Origin: Anniella stebbinsi
Taxonomy: Eukaryota; Chordata; Lepidosauria; Squamata; Anniellidae
Length of the DNA stretch: 64,000 bases
Direction of reading: 5' to 3'
NCBI GenBank assembly: GCA_029215795.1
Contig: JARDYH010000003.1
Span: 14,769,001-14,833,000, forward strand
The notes beneath the pieces were generated by a model. The model ran no database searches and was not told the DNA's origin. It was given only the letters and a program-made list of their open reading frames with translations. The position numbers and the translations under genes were made by a program. The first letter of the stretch is position 1, and the number at the start of each line of letters is the position of its first letter. Below, in pieces: positions 52,088 to 62,895 of this stretch.

Positions 52088-53217
52088 GGCACAGTGAGGT
52101 GGCTGGAAAGGCAATGTCATGAAAATGGAGAGTGATTTAATTTATTATTGTTGTATTTTTGCTGTCAGAGAGCAGGAGAGGCACTTTTGAGATTTTCTAC
52201 CTCAGGTGACAAAATTACTTGGCTGGCCTCATGTCGTATGTTTCTTGACTTTCTTTTTCTTTTCTTTTATTTTTGAGGGATGGATTTGCTGTTCTGCCTC
52301 AGTCAGAAAAATGTATTGGGCCAGCTGAGAGAGAAAGAAAGAGAAAGCAATAGAGATGCTGGCTCCACCCACTTTTGGCTCTAGACCTACCTATCACTTG
52401 CTTTGGCCCTGCCCACTACTGTTAAGCAGTCCCTGACAGATTACCACTGAGACAATGCAACCCTCCTCAGAAATAAACGATACATATAAACGATACATAT
52501 AAGCCCACCACCTTCTCAGTTCTTTCCCCATTTCCCCAGTTGTCTGCTGCCACTAAGGAGAGATAATATAGGAATGTCTTGTTCAAAACAAGCCCCATCT
52601 CTGCCTGCCCTCCAGATCTAACAGAGAAACCTTTCAGAGCTCCAATGGAGCAGACAGTTCATGCTTTTGTAAGGACGTCTGTGCATCCCAGCTGACAAGC
52701 ACCACTATCTCCACAGTTCTGCTCCACAATATCTCCATTCATCATCTTTTGATGAAACAGGAGGAGAAGCAGGTTAGCAGCCAAAGCAAGATTCTAACTG
52801 AAGGAAGGTTGTTGTTGCAGTTTCCAAATGCATTTAATAGGAAAATCCTGCTTTTGACCTCCTATGATCTACACGACAGATAGAGAAGCCAAGAATTGTC
52901 CTCCAGATTGTTCAGCTGGGAACACTTGGCCAGTTATTTTTCAGAATAGTGGGCTGCAACTTAAATCCACAATCCTCACAAAATTGACATGGATCTCTAT
53001 AGAGCCATTAGAGGATGGAGAGGATCACTGGGCTACGGCCCTTACCCCTAGTTTGACCTTTGGTCCTGACTGATCCTATGGCCCCAACTACTGGCTTGGC
53101 CCATGACTACTACACCACTGCCCATCACCTAGTCTTGAAATTAAGGAACTAGAGCCAAGTAGACATGGGCTCAAAAAGGAGAAGGCTGAGGAAACAATGG
53201 ATAGTGGACAAATAATA
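52088..53217. other. no recognised feature
   Basis: About 1.1 kb without recognised repeats. A direct 'ataaacgatacatat' doublet occurs near 52475-52500. Confidence 0.42.
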
Positions 53218-53480
53218 CTAATAGTAATAATAATAATGTATCTGTTTCTTACCTGCCTCTCCCTCTGGATCTTGGTGGTGAACAACATTAAATACAAATA
53301 ATATAAAATGTATAAAACTGATTAAAAACATACAAAACTAATGCATTATTAAAATAACAATAAAACTCTTGAAATTCAACTAGATAGGCCTGCCGGAAGA
53401 GATCAGTCACATGGAGCTGAAGAAAGAAAACGGGACGGGGCAAAGCTGCAGATAAGGCTGAGAGACAGAAGAGGGCTGTG
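53218..53480 (-). repeat. L2-type LINE 3' end (minus strand)
   Basis: Starts with an (AAT)n tail, then 'tttcttacctgcctctccct' and an A-rich UTR, then 'ataggcctgccggaagagat' on the coding side. It is the reverse of the terminus at 34555-34645. Confidence 0.65.
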
Positions 53481-53628
53481 CTCTATTGGCTGGAAGGAAA
53501 TGGGCAAAGATGGAGTGACTTGGGATCAAAGGCTCAGGAACCATGGGGGCAGAGGGTTGCTAGGCCACTTATACATCACTAAAGAGGCACACACACATCC
53601 CAAAACAAATCAGGCAAAAGAAGACACT

Positions 53629-53859
53629 GGCTGAATTCGGACAACATGATAGTCAATGGTGGGGTAATAAACAACTTTACAGTTGTTCATCTAGGGGGTA
53701 CTCCCCACACAACATGGTAATAAATAATCAACTGTGGTGTGGATTAGGATCAGCGCTGAGTTGACTATGGCAGCATTCGGACGACACGATAGTCAGTACA
53801 ACTGACGATTGTTTCCCCCCCCCCCCTCCCATTGCTTATTGTGTCATCCGAATTCAGCC
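53629..53859. mobile_element. MITE with GGCTGAATTCGG ends
   Basis: 231 bp bounded by 'ggctgaattcggacaacatg' and the reverse of 'ggctgaattcggatgacaca'. The internal 'gcattcggacgacacgatag' at about 53774 repeats the terminus, suggesting a partial tandem or nested end. Flanking octamers do not match. Confidence 0.7.
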
Positions 53860-53944
53860 ACTAAATCACATAAATTCTGCATGTGATAATTTATATGTAT
53901 ATATCTACATTTAAAAACAACAATTATAATTTAAATAGGAATAC

Positions 53945-54292
53945 ACTACATCTCCAATACATTCCAATTATGGAATGATCTCCCTGACGAGGCCTGCCTG
54001 GCGCCAACGTTGTTATCGTTTCTCAAGTGTTGGGCGGCCCATGACGTGTTTTAATCAGGTCCTGGATTTTTCTTGTAGTTGATTGCTTAAAGTTGTTTTG
54101 TGATCTACGTTGTCTCTCTGTATTCCATCTGTTTGTGTGTTTTCATGTAAATGTTTTTTTAAAATGTTGTATATTGTATCTTTAATGGTTTTTAATTTTT
54201 GTAAGAGAGAGCTTCAGCTATGGGGTGGTATAGAAATCTTCTTCTTCTTCTTCTTCTTCTTCTTCTTCTTCTTCTTCTTCTTCTTCTTCTTC
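53945..54292 (+). repeat. L2-type LINE 3' end with (TTC)n tail
   Basis: 'ttatggaatgatctccctga' and 'gaggcctgcctggcgccaac' are the ORF2 end, followed by a T-rich UTR, 'agcttcagctatggggtggt' and (TTC)n at 54237-54292. The tail type differs from the ATTT and AATC tails elsewhere. Confidence 0.75.
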
Positions 54293-54703
54293 CTATAGCA
54301 GGGAAGACTGTGACCAGGTGACCTATCTGCCAGCACAGTCTACTGTCCAAGTCCTAAGTGTTGATGCCCACTGCAGGGTCTTTACTGCTCTCCCTTATTG
54401 TCCAGTTGCATCACAGATTCTGCCATCCCTACTAGGCAATGGCCCAAGCAAGGGTAGAGGGTAAGGAAGTTGGCTGAAGTGAGCCTGTGACAGAGCCAGT
54501 TCAGAATCCCAGATTCTGAGCCCTGATCAGCTAACCTAAGACAAGTTGCCCCAGCACTGGCCTAGAGCAACTGACAGTGTTGTATAGGCAAGTCGGGAGA
54601 GTTGTTCTGGGAGCTCCACCTCTTCACCCGTTGCATCTGTGTTTAAAAGACCAGTGTGAGATCTGAGGCAGAGGGCCCACTTGCAAAGGGCCAGGAATAA
54701 GTT
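54293..54703. other. no recognised feature
   Basis: No supported gene or repeat was seen. Confidence 0.4.
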
Positions 54704-55020
54704 AGAACATGGGAACATTACAAGAACTATGCTGGATCAGACCAAGAGTCCATCTAGTCCAGCTTTCTGCTCGCACAGCGACCAACCAGTTGCCTGTGGG
54801 AACAAACAAGTAGGACATGACTGCAACAGCAGCACCCCTCTCATGTTCCCCAGCAACTGGTGTACACAGGCTTACTGCCTCTGATACTGGAGGTGGCACA
54901 TAGCCATCAGGACTAGTAGCCATTGACAGCCTTCTCCTCCAGGAATTTATCTAATCCTCTTTTAAAGTCACCCAAATTGGTGGCCATCACTACCAATTAG
55001 TGGTTCTTCTTGGAATCTAA
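54704..55020 (-). repeat. CR1 LINE 3' end (minus strand)
   Basis: 'aagaactatgctggatcaga', 'agtccatctagtccagcttt', 'gcctctgatactggaggtgg', then 'ctcctccaggaatttatcta' and 'gtggccatcactacc', covering the 3' UTR and the last ORF2 codons. Confidence 0.82.
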
Positions 55021-55167
55021 CTCTTCCTTGGTTCTGACTCATCCTGAGAACTTTTGGACTAGTAGCCATGATGCTTACAATTCTTTATCTTTCAGGAAGA
55101 CTTGAACCAGGCTGTCTTTCAAATGGAGATACATCCCAATAAAGGACTATCTTCTGACAGCCCATCA

Positions 55168-55300
55168 AATATAATTCAACGCTCTAGATGTTGTGGGAGG
55201 TCTGCTCCCATCACTCACTGGCTATGTTATCTGAGCCTGTTAGTAGTTGAATTCAACAACATCTGGAGGGCCCAAAGGTTCCTCACCCCTGAAACAGAGG
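55168..55300. repeat. palindromic MITE of the 'tccaacctggtg' family
   Basis: The right half reads 'gttgaattcaacaacatctg' and 'gagggcccaaaggttcctca'. The left half is decayed. Confidence 0.55.
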
Positions 55301-55472
55301 ACTGTCCTCTGTCAAGCAGGGCACATGTCCATCCTAACAGAAATCCTGGAGGCTTGCACACCTGAGCTGAGAGCTCTGAGTACTAACCCTGGAGGGTTCT
55401 GACATCTAGAAATGTCAGTGGGATGCTGGAAATGATCATACAGCACCACTGTAGGCAATGCTTTATCATATC

Positions 55473-55721
55473 TATTTTCAAGGAGCCTGACACGTTTCGG
55501 CTTGTTCTTTATGCTAAGGCCTTCTTCAGGGGGTTGTTAGAAGGTAGGGTCTGCTGAATTTCCTCTGGCAAAATAATTGTCTCCTGTGCTAATCACCATA
55601 GATTACCACAGGAGACAATTATTTTGCTAGAAGAAATTCTGCAGACACCCCCTTCTAACACCCCCTGAGGAAGGCCTTAGAATAAAGAAAAGGCCGAAAC
55701 GCGCCGGGCTCCTTGAAAATA
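55473..55721. mobile_element. 249-bp long inverted repeat ('gccgaaacgcg' family)
   Basis: Two arms of about 120 bp meet near 55597. Left: 'tattttcaaggagcctgaca', 'cgtttcggcttgttctttat', 'aaggccttcttcaggggg', 'acaggag' inner edge. Right: the inverses 'ccccctgaggaaggcctta', 'aaaggccgaaacgcgcc' and 'gggctccttgaaaata'. The inner 'aaaataattgtctcctgtg' and 'cacaggagacaattatttt' halves match perfectly. It would fold into one long hairpin as RNA. No target duplication was resolved. Confidence 0.8.
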
Positions 55722-56483
55722 AATATTTTGCATCCTGAGAACTCGTTTCTCTTCCTTCTGACCTGTTTTGAATGCTTACCTCTTTTTGTATCTTGCTTTT
55801 ATCATACTACCTTCGGGTCATTTAAAAAACTGTTTCTAATCTCCAGTCAGGATTGTGTGCCACTTAACATTTCTTTTCGTATTTTTATTTCCAAATGCAC
55901 TCGGTAGCTCTGCCTCTCACTTAAGCATTCCAGTCTGAAAGACAGCATTGAGTTAAGTAGATTTCATGGTTACTGAAGGCTGGCAGAGATCCGTTAGCTC
56001 CCAAGGCATCTAGATTTGTGTAAGCTGAAAGTGCATTTGCATTTTGGCTTGGCTGGCTGCACATCAGGAGACAGCGCAATATGTTTTAACCAAAATAACA
56101 ACAAGCGCAACAACAACAGCACAACCTATGTTTTCAAATGCCACTTCTGTTGCCAGACAGCACGGGCACGGTATTTGCATCATTATCTCCACATACAATA
56201 AATTAACCTACATTCCAGAAATCAAAGTTTCACATTTATATAAACGTGTGTGCGCACTTGAGTGTGTGTGTTTGTGTATAATTTTGTAGCTGTTATTTTT
56301 AATTTTTAATTTGTAACCTGAGATAATAGATGGCCTTTTGAGTGCAGAACAAAGATCCTGAATGAAGTAAAAAGGAAATAGAACAGGTACCTGGATGCTT
56401 GCAGTACAGCTGATAGCTTGGGGGCCGCCAGATGGTTCCACAGGCAGCCAAGGTGGCAAAGGAACAGGTAGTCAGGTAAGGAC
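55722..56483. other. no recognised feature
   Basis: AT-rich, with a TG run near 56262-56276. No supported gene or repeat was seen. Confidence 0.42.
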
Positions 56484-56690
56484 AGAACATAAGAAGAGCT
56501 CTGCTGGATAAGATCAAAGCCCCCCTAAACTCCAGCATTTTATTCACACATTGGCCAGCCAGCTACCTATGGGAAGCCCCAAGCAGGACATGAGTGTAAC
56601 ATCACCCACATATTGCCTCTGTTATTGGAAATAATATATAGCCAACATGATTAGTAGCCACTGAATTTCTCTAATCCCCCTTTAGAGCCC
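56484..56690 (-). repeat. CR1 LINE 3' end (minus strand)
   Basis: 'gaacataagaagagctctgc', 'cacacattggccagccagct' and 'agccaacatgattagtagcc'. It joins directly to an L2 fragment on the other strand. Confidence 0.78.
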
Positions 56691-57112
56691 TAAATAACTT
56701 GGAACCAGGATACCTGAGAGAACACCTTCTCCCTTATCAACTTGCCCAGACACTGAGGTCATCTGAGGACATGTTTCCGGTGATCCCTCATGGACCTATG
56801 GTCCGATTGGAGTCCGTCAGGAGAAGACCCTTCAGTGTGGTCACCCCCATTCTATGGAGTTCCCTATCTCTGGAGGTCAGGCAGGCACCAACTTTGTATT
56901 CCTTCTGGTGCTGCCTGAAATGTCATTGTTTCCAGGATGCCTTCCCTTAATAACTACCCACAGTTTTAATTACCCTTTTTTTGCTTTTAAGAACATACTT
57001 TTAATGTTCTTTTATTTTGTTTTTATTATTTTATTCAATTTGTCCTCCGCTCCAAAATTCTTGAATGGGGAATTGTATATAAATATTGTAAATAAATAAA
57101 TAAATAAAGCCA
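56691..57112 (+). pseudogene. L2-type LINE 3' end (plus strand)
   Basis: The plus-strand frame 56699-56950 shows 'EPGYLREHLLPYQLAQTLRS', then 'RRRPFSVVTPILWSSL', then 'CHCFQDAFP'. The UTR ends 'gaatggggaattgtatataa' with an (AAAT)n tail. Confidence 0.8.
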
Positions 57113-57297
57113 TCCAAGATGGCGATCCCCCTAGGGTGATCATATGATGGGAAAACCCCGGATTTGTCAGGACTTTTGGTAACAAATCTGGGAAGGAGGG
57201 AATTATGAAATTTGATGAGAAATCTGGATTTTTCCCATCTTCCCCAGTCAAAGGGCAGCTCTACTTTAATGAGAATTAACAAAAATGCTTACAGTTC

Positions 57298-57579
57298 CGC
57301 TATTTTTAAAGATAAAGAGTTGAAACTTAGCACCATGATAGATTTAAGGAAGGGCTTTAACTGTGCCTAATTTGAAGCAAATTTGTTCATTCGCTGATTT
57401 TTAGGGATTTTTAAAAAAGTTTGAGTTTTAAAAAAGCCTGTCATTTTTAAAGATAAAGTAATGAATCCTGGCACCATGATAGATCCCAGGTAGAGATTTA
57501 TCCTTGCCAAGTTTGAAGCAGATCTGTTCATCTGTTGATTTTTAGGAATTTTCTAAAGTTTGAGATTTAAATTTTTTTT
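57298..57579. repeat. 141-bp tandem duplication
   Basis: 'atttttaaagataaag' begins at 57302 and 57443. Each is followed by 'gcaccatgatagat', then 'tttgaagca', then 'gatttttagg'. The two units have diverged. Confidence 0.75.
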
Positions 57580-58189
57580 TAAAAAAAACCCGCTGGAGCC
57601 ATATCCTTCAAACTCAGGTTGTCAAACCTCCTCTTTAGGGTATTGCACCTTGAGAATTTTCAGCCCTTGGCATCAAGGGAATCTCAAGTTTTTAGCTAAG
57701 AAGTACTGGGCAAGCAGGGCACTTTTCCTGTTGCAGATTTGTTGGGCAGTTGGGCACTTGGAGCTCAGCAGAGGCGAGGCATCCACAGATCAAAATGTGG
57801 GAAAGGCGAGGTCAGTCAAAGCAGCCCACAGGGCAAAATGGAACAGGCCAGAGGCCTTTTTCTCAGAGTTCCACATCATGGGCGATGAAGGGTCATCCTT
57901 AGAGAAAAACTCTCACGACCAACAGTGAGGTGTCAGTCGAGAGAGAGGCTCTCATCTTTGCTTATGTCCTGTTGATGCGGATGTTGGAACCTGGCATGTC
58001 ATTGCTTTGCTTTGTTACCCTTTCCCTTCCATTTCACTTTGTGCACTTGTGAGCTAGGCTCTGTCTGCACTGCTGGCATGCAATGCAGAATGTTTGAAGT
58101 GCATTTCGGAGAAAATTAGATAGATTTGTGGCTTGGGCTGGTTGGCATATCTCTTAGAGACAGAGTTAGACTGAAGACACTACTCAGAG

Positions 58190-58845
58190 ATAGCTGTAGC
58201 TGAACCCTGAGAGGCTGGCATGCCACACAGAGCCTTTCACAGAGTGTCTCAGAATCAAATGTTGGTGCAGGTGTTGGCTGGTTGGAGGCTTTGGCTGGCA
58301 TCAGTTTCAGACAGAGTCATAACTCAGAGATGGATGTAGCTTAGCCCTGAGAGGCTGGCGTGCCATACACAGCCTTTTAAAAGCATCTCAGAGTCTAGTG
58401 TTGGTACACACAGAGGTGGCTGGTGGTGGAGTTTTTTTAAAAAAGAAAACAAGAGTCACCAGATGTGACCAAGCTATAAGCTGGCACCCTACCCCCAGCC
58501 ACAGGGTACAAGTGCACAGCCTGGTTGGACTGTTGGGAGACTTTGGCAGAGAGAGAGGGGGGGATTGTTTGAGGCTGGAAGCTGGAGACGTCGGCTGGTT
58601 GGCATAAGGCAGAGAGAGGCCGAAGGCGACCCAGATTCATCTGTAGCTTGGCCCTGAGAGTCTGGCTTGCCAGCGAGAGTGTTTTAAGAGTGCATCAGAG
58701 TCGAGCAGGTGTGCAGGAGGAGAGGAGGTGGAGGCGGCTGGTTGTGGAGTTTTTTTTAAGTAAGAGTCACCAGACATGACCAAACAATAAGCAATACCCC
58801 TGGCCACAAGTGTGCAGCCCAGCTGGACCATTGGGAGACTTTAGC

Positions 58846-58876
<31 letters not shown>

Positions 58877-58960
58877 TTGTTTGAGGCTGGAGGCTTTGGC
58901 TGCAATGACTTAGAGAGAGAGAACAAAGGCTGCACAGACAATCTAGATACACCTATTGGA
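58190..58960. repeat. diverged tandem repeat, units of about 140 and 310 bp
   Basis: The phrase 'tgtagct.agccctgagag' starts near 58195, 58335 and 58642, and a weaker copy near 58959. The two long units share 'gtggagttttttt', 'agagtcaccaga.atgacc' and 'ttgggagacttt.gcagaga' blocks. A (GA)n run lies at 58848-58876. Confidence 0.72.
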
Positions 58961-59919
58961 ACTTAGCCCTATGGTGCTGCAGGCAATGCAGGGCATTAGA
59001 AAGAGGGTCTCAGAGTTGCGTGTTTGTGCAGGAAGTAGACAGGAATTCAAAATCTGTATGTGAGAAGTGGTGTCAACACCCAAGCCTTGAGAAGCTAATG
59101 TATATAAGTGAGAAGTGTGAATGGGCAAAGTAGTGTCTGCCACCCATAACATTCACCCTAATGTTAGAGTAGAGAAACTTGTGACAATCATACACAAGGT
59201 TAAAAAAAATGAAATTTAAAAATAAAAAAGCCAGCCAGCCGGCAGTAAGCCCTGTTAAAAGCAGCAGCAGCAGTGAGGATACAGTCAGAAAAGATATTTG
59301 AGGGAAGGGGAGAATGTATCACACAGAGTATAGCAAAAGCTTCAAAGTATAACAAAGCTACAAAAGTAGGAGTAAATGAAGTTAATTTCAGATATGTTGT
59401 TCTTTATTTCAGTGATTTTAACATTAAGATGTTACGTAGAACAGATTTGTCTTAATTGTGTGCTGTAAAATCAGACATGTGACCAAGGCTATGTTCAGGT
59501 GGGCATGCCCCCTTGGTGCTGGACACGCCCCCTGGGGCCAGACATGTTGGTGGGCATGCCCCCATGGGAGTCAACCATGTTGTCCTCCTTTTTGGTTTCC
59601 AAAATATGGTCACCCTACCGTTACCACATCTTGTGGTAGCATATTCCAGAGTTTAACTAAGCTCCATGTAAATATGCATTTCCTTTCTGTACTTTTTCTA
59701 GCTCTACAATATATATTTTTGAGGTGTGATGACACAGTATCCCAATGTGGTCACACCATAGATCTGTATAAAGGCAATATGATGCTGGCAGTTTTATTTC
59801 CAATAACTTTCCTAATTACGCCTAACATGGAATTTGCCTTTTTTTACAACTGTCACTCACTGGATCAAGGTCTTATCAAACTATCCATAAGTCCAAGATC
59901 CATAAGTCCAAGTCACTGC

Positions 59920-60393
59920 TGTTGGGGAAGCAAAACAAGCGCTGGCCTGCGCTTGTGTAAGCAATAAGTCCAGTAAAATCCAGCAGTTGAAGAAATACTC
60001 ACACACAGTAACTTGTGTATAATACAAGTCGTTTACTTGTGTTCCAATATAGAAATATATACAAGGCACAACTGGTTCCTCCAGATATATACACAGGCTC
60101 CAAATACATACAGTCCTCCGTCCAGTCTCTCATACACAGTCTCTGTCCAAAATACTCCAGCCTGACCCACCACAGCCATTAATATTAAAGCTGTCTTTTA
60201 TACCTTTGGACCCTAGCTCAGCACAGATTTATTACCTTATCATAGCAGAAACATTCCCACTATCAGATTGACCTTTACAATTTCAGGCTAGAAAAAACTC
60301 TTTCCCTGCTTATTGTATTCAGCTGGCTGTTTCAGTCCTTCTGGACACTAAAACTTTTGTCCAATCAACTTAGACTTAAAATTTTCCCTAACA
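59920..60393 (-). mobile_element. solo LTR inside the CR1 relic
   Basis: 474 bp flanked by a perfect 5-bp duplication ACTGC (59915-59919 and 60394-60398). On the minus strand it starts TGTTAGGGAA and ends 'ttccccaaca', the TG...CA inverted termini expected of an LTR. A TATA box, 'ggtataaaag', lies at about 60193-60202 (minus strand), with a possible weak polyadenylation signal further on. No internal region is present, so it is a solo LTR left by recombination. Whether the parent was an endogenous retrovirus or another LTR retrotransposon cannot be told. Confidence 0.85.
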
Positions 60394-61588
60394 ACTGCCA
60401 GATCCCCATATATGAGAAATTAGGAGTTTTTTTGCTCCAACATGCAGCACTTTACATTTGCTTACATTGAACCACATTTGCCATTTTAATGCCATTTCCC
60501 CCCAATTTGGAGAAATTCTTTTGGAGCTTTTTGAAACCCCCCTTAAAAAACTACCCCAAATAATCCGTGTCTTCAGCAAACCTGGCCACCTCACTAATTA
60601 TCCCTAACTCCCAATCATTTGTAATCAATACAATATAATATAGTCCCAATACAGATCCTTGGGGGACTTCAGTTTGCTTTCTTCCATTGCAAGAATCTAC
60701 TATTTGTTCCTACTCTTTGCTTTCTGTGTTTTTTTAAACCACTTACTGGTCCATGAGGACCTTTTCTCTTATCCCATGGCTTCTAAGCTTGCTCAGTAGT
60801 CTCTGTTGAGGGACTTTGTCAAAGCCTTTTAAAAGCCCAAGTGAAAATGTCTATCAGATCACCCCTATCCACATAAGAATAGAAGAAATGCCATGCTGCA
60901 CCACGGTCCAACAAAGCAGGGCATGGTGCAACAGCATCCTCCCACCCATGTTCCTCAGCCAGGTGTGCCCTTACATATATGCCTGATAATTTTATCTTCA
61001 ATAATGCTTTCCACCAATTTACCCAGAACAGATGTTATGCTAACGAGCCTGTAATTTCCTGAACCCCCTCTGGATCCCTTTTAAAACTTGGTATTATATT
61101 GGCCATTTTCCACTACAGTGGCTGATCTTAGAGACAGGTCCCATATTATTGTTAGACTATCAGTACCTTCACATTAAGAACTCTGGGATAGAGACATCAG
61201 GATCCAGTGGTTTGTTTGTCTTCAGTTTGTCAACAATTTCTGATCCCCACAATTTGCCCCATTTCGTCAGACTCTCTTCCTTAAAAGTCCAGGCACAGAT
61301 ACCTATCCTACATCTTCTGCTGTTAAGACAAACACAAAGAATTCATTCAGCTTCCCTGCAGTTTCCTTTTGTGAAAGTTTCTATTCTTTTTATTCTCCCC
61401 ACCTGGGAAAGTCATTTTCCAAAGAAAGCCATCTTATCTCCAATAGGTTCACTGACACTGCTTGTTATCCATATTGGTGACCTCTTAGACGTGGTGGTAC
61501 TTTTCCTTGCTTGCAGTATTCTAGCTGACCTTATATTATTGTGGCTTTGAGTAACCTGCAAGCTTTTTGGAGAGATTTGGCTCTCTTG

Positions 61589-61945
61589 GGGTGCCTCTAC
61601 AAGAGCGATTTAAAGCTCTTTCAAGGTGCATTAAAAATGTTACCTCTACAAGAGCGGAGCACAAATCGGGGGTTGAGGCGCTTTTTCTGTCCGATTATGC
61701 GCATTATCAAATGCGCGTTAAATAGCGAGTTTTAATGTACCGCGGCAGTTAAAGCGCCTTATGACCATGTAAACAAGCGATTCTCCACATTAAACACCTT
61801 TAAAGTGCGTTTCATACAACCGGTAAGGCAACAAGTTATGCGCTTAACCGCCTCCCGCGTATAGTGATTTACCGTAAAAGCGCTTGCGAGAAGATGCGCA
61901 TAATCAGACAACCGGGCGTCAAACCGAATTCTTGTAGAGGGGACC
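61589..61945 (+). mobile_element. Harbinger-like MITE (H1), copy 7
   Basis: 357 bp flanked by TTG (61586-61588 and 61946-61948), inside the CR1 relic. Ends: GGGTGCCTCTACAAG and, inverted, GGTCCCCTCTACAAG, with the internal second CCTCTACAAG. It is the closest relative of 42309-42665. Confidence 0.9.
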
Positions 61946-62501
61946 TTGTTTTCCCCTTTAAAAGTCATGTTCACCAGTCCCCTCATTTTAAGAAGTTTAA
62001 AGTCAAATGTGATCATGTTGGATTTCCTGGCACTTTCCCACTTACATATACGTTAAATTTGATAGCACTGTGATCACTGTTTCCATTTGGTTCAACAATA
62101 CTTACATCTCACACTGGTTCCTGGGCACCATTTAGGATTAAGTCCAGAATTGCTTCCACTCTGATTGGTTCCATGACCAGCTGTGCTAGGAAACAGTCTT
62201 TTAGGCTATTGAGAAATGTTTACCTCTTTGTTGTGGCTGGAACATGCATTTATGTAACCAATGTGAGGACAACTGAAGCCACCCATTATTACAACACTTT
62301 CTGATTTGGATCCCTGTCTGATTCCATTTTCTATCTCAAGATCACCCTGTTAATTTTGGTCCGGGGGGTGACAGTGGAAACACTGGGACTGATGGCTTGC
62401 TTCCTTAGGGATCTGATGCAAGGAAGTGGATTTATTGTTTGTAGGAGTTCTTATCCTGCCTGTCACCATGTATGATATACTTGTACAAAAGTAAACCATC
62501 G

Positions 62502-62525
62502 TCATCCTCCTCCTCCTCCTCCTCC
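62502..62525. repeat. (TCC)n microsatellite
   Basis: About seven TCC units. Confidence 0.85.
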
Positions 62526-62703
62526 AGAATTCTCTTCTTTTTAAGGAAGCCAAAGGGTAAGTGCTGCCCCTAGAATTCCTCACTGAGAAGAAATTAACAG
62601 GACCTTGTTATGTAGGTGGTCCTTTCATACAGTCTGTGTCACTTTTTCCCCTTTAAAGGTGTGCATATGGGTGGTGGGGAGGGAGAGATTGCATGGATGC
62701 ACA

Positions 62704-62895
62704 CAGTGAAGGCTGGTGGCTCCGATATCAGTGGGGCATTGAATCCACCCGGGGTTTCTGTCAGAACCAGTCAGAACGCTAAAGGAGTGAGCCAAGGTGT
62801 ACCTTGGATTGCTCCTTTTGAATTCTGACTGGTTGTCACTGAAACCCAGAGAGGGCTCGCCACCTCACTGACATCGGAGTCACCAGCCTCCACTG
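62704..62895. mobile_element. hAT-like MITE (CAGTGAAGGCTGGTGGCTCC ends)
   Basis: 192 bp, palindromic: CAGTGAAGGCTGGTGGCTCC at the left and the inverse 'tcaccagcctccactg' at the right, with inner 'aaggagtgagccaaggt' and 'accttggattgctcctt' arms. Flanking octamers GATGCACA and GATGTTCA agree at six of eight. CAGTG termini and an 8-bp target fit hAT. Confidence 0.8.

Larger units (their letters stand above)
57132..59618. mobile_element. probable 2.5-kb hAT-like element
   Basis: 2487 bp. The left end TAGGGTGATCATATG with 'ccccggatttgtcaggac' matches the right end of the element at 27799-30921 in reverse, and the right end 'ttggtttccaaaatatggtc' plus ACCCTA matches its left end. So this looks like the same family in the opposite direction. 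The flanking octamers (GATCCCCC and CCGTTACC) do not match, so either the target duplication is lost or two element ends have been joined. It holds two tandem arrays (57298-57579 and 58190-58960). No transposase frame. Confidence 0.55.
59619..62590 (-). pseudogene. CR1 LINE ORF2 relic (endonuclease and RT), minus strand
   Basis: The minus-strand reading shows decayed CR1 ORF2. 'VIMGGFSCPH', an altered 'GDFN.P' endonuclease motif, is near 62275-62305. RT-side text around 60620-60860 corresponds to the 'GVPQGSVLGP' region, followed by 'KWQMWFNVSKCKVLHVGAKK' at about 60420-60490. The 'LWNSLPQDVV' end lies at 59625-59660. A solo LTR (59920-60393) and an H1 MITE (61589-61945) interrupt it, and a short CR1 3' UTR-like patch sits at 60869-60970. 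The 3' UTR is absent because the hAT-like end at 59618 abuts it. The 62340-62590 part is uncertain. Confidence 0.75.

Noticed and set aside
54110..54298. Small protein ending in polyphenylalanine
   Set aside because: It is the translation of the (TTC)n tail of an L2 3' end.
58190..58960. CRISPR-like array
   Set aside because: Units are long (140-317 bp), diverged and without regular spacers, and the setting is vertebrate repeats.
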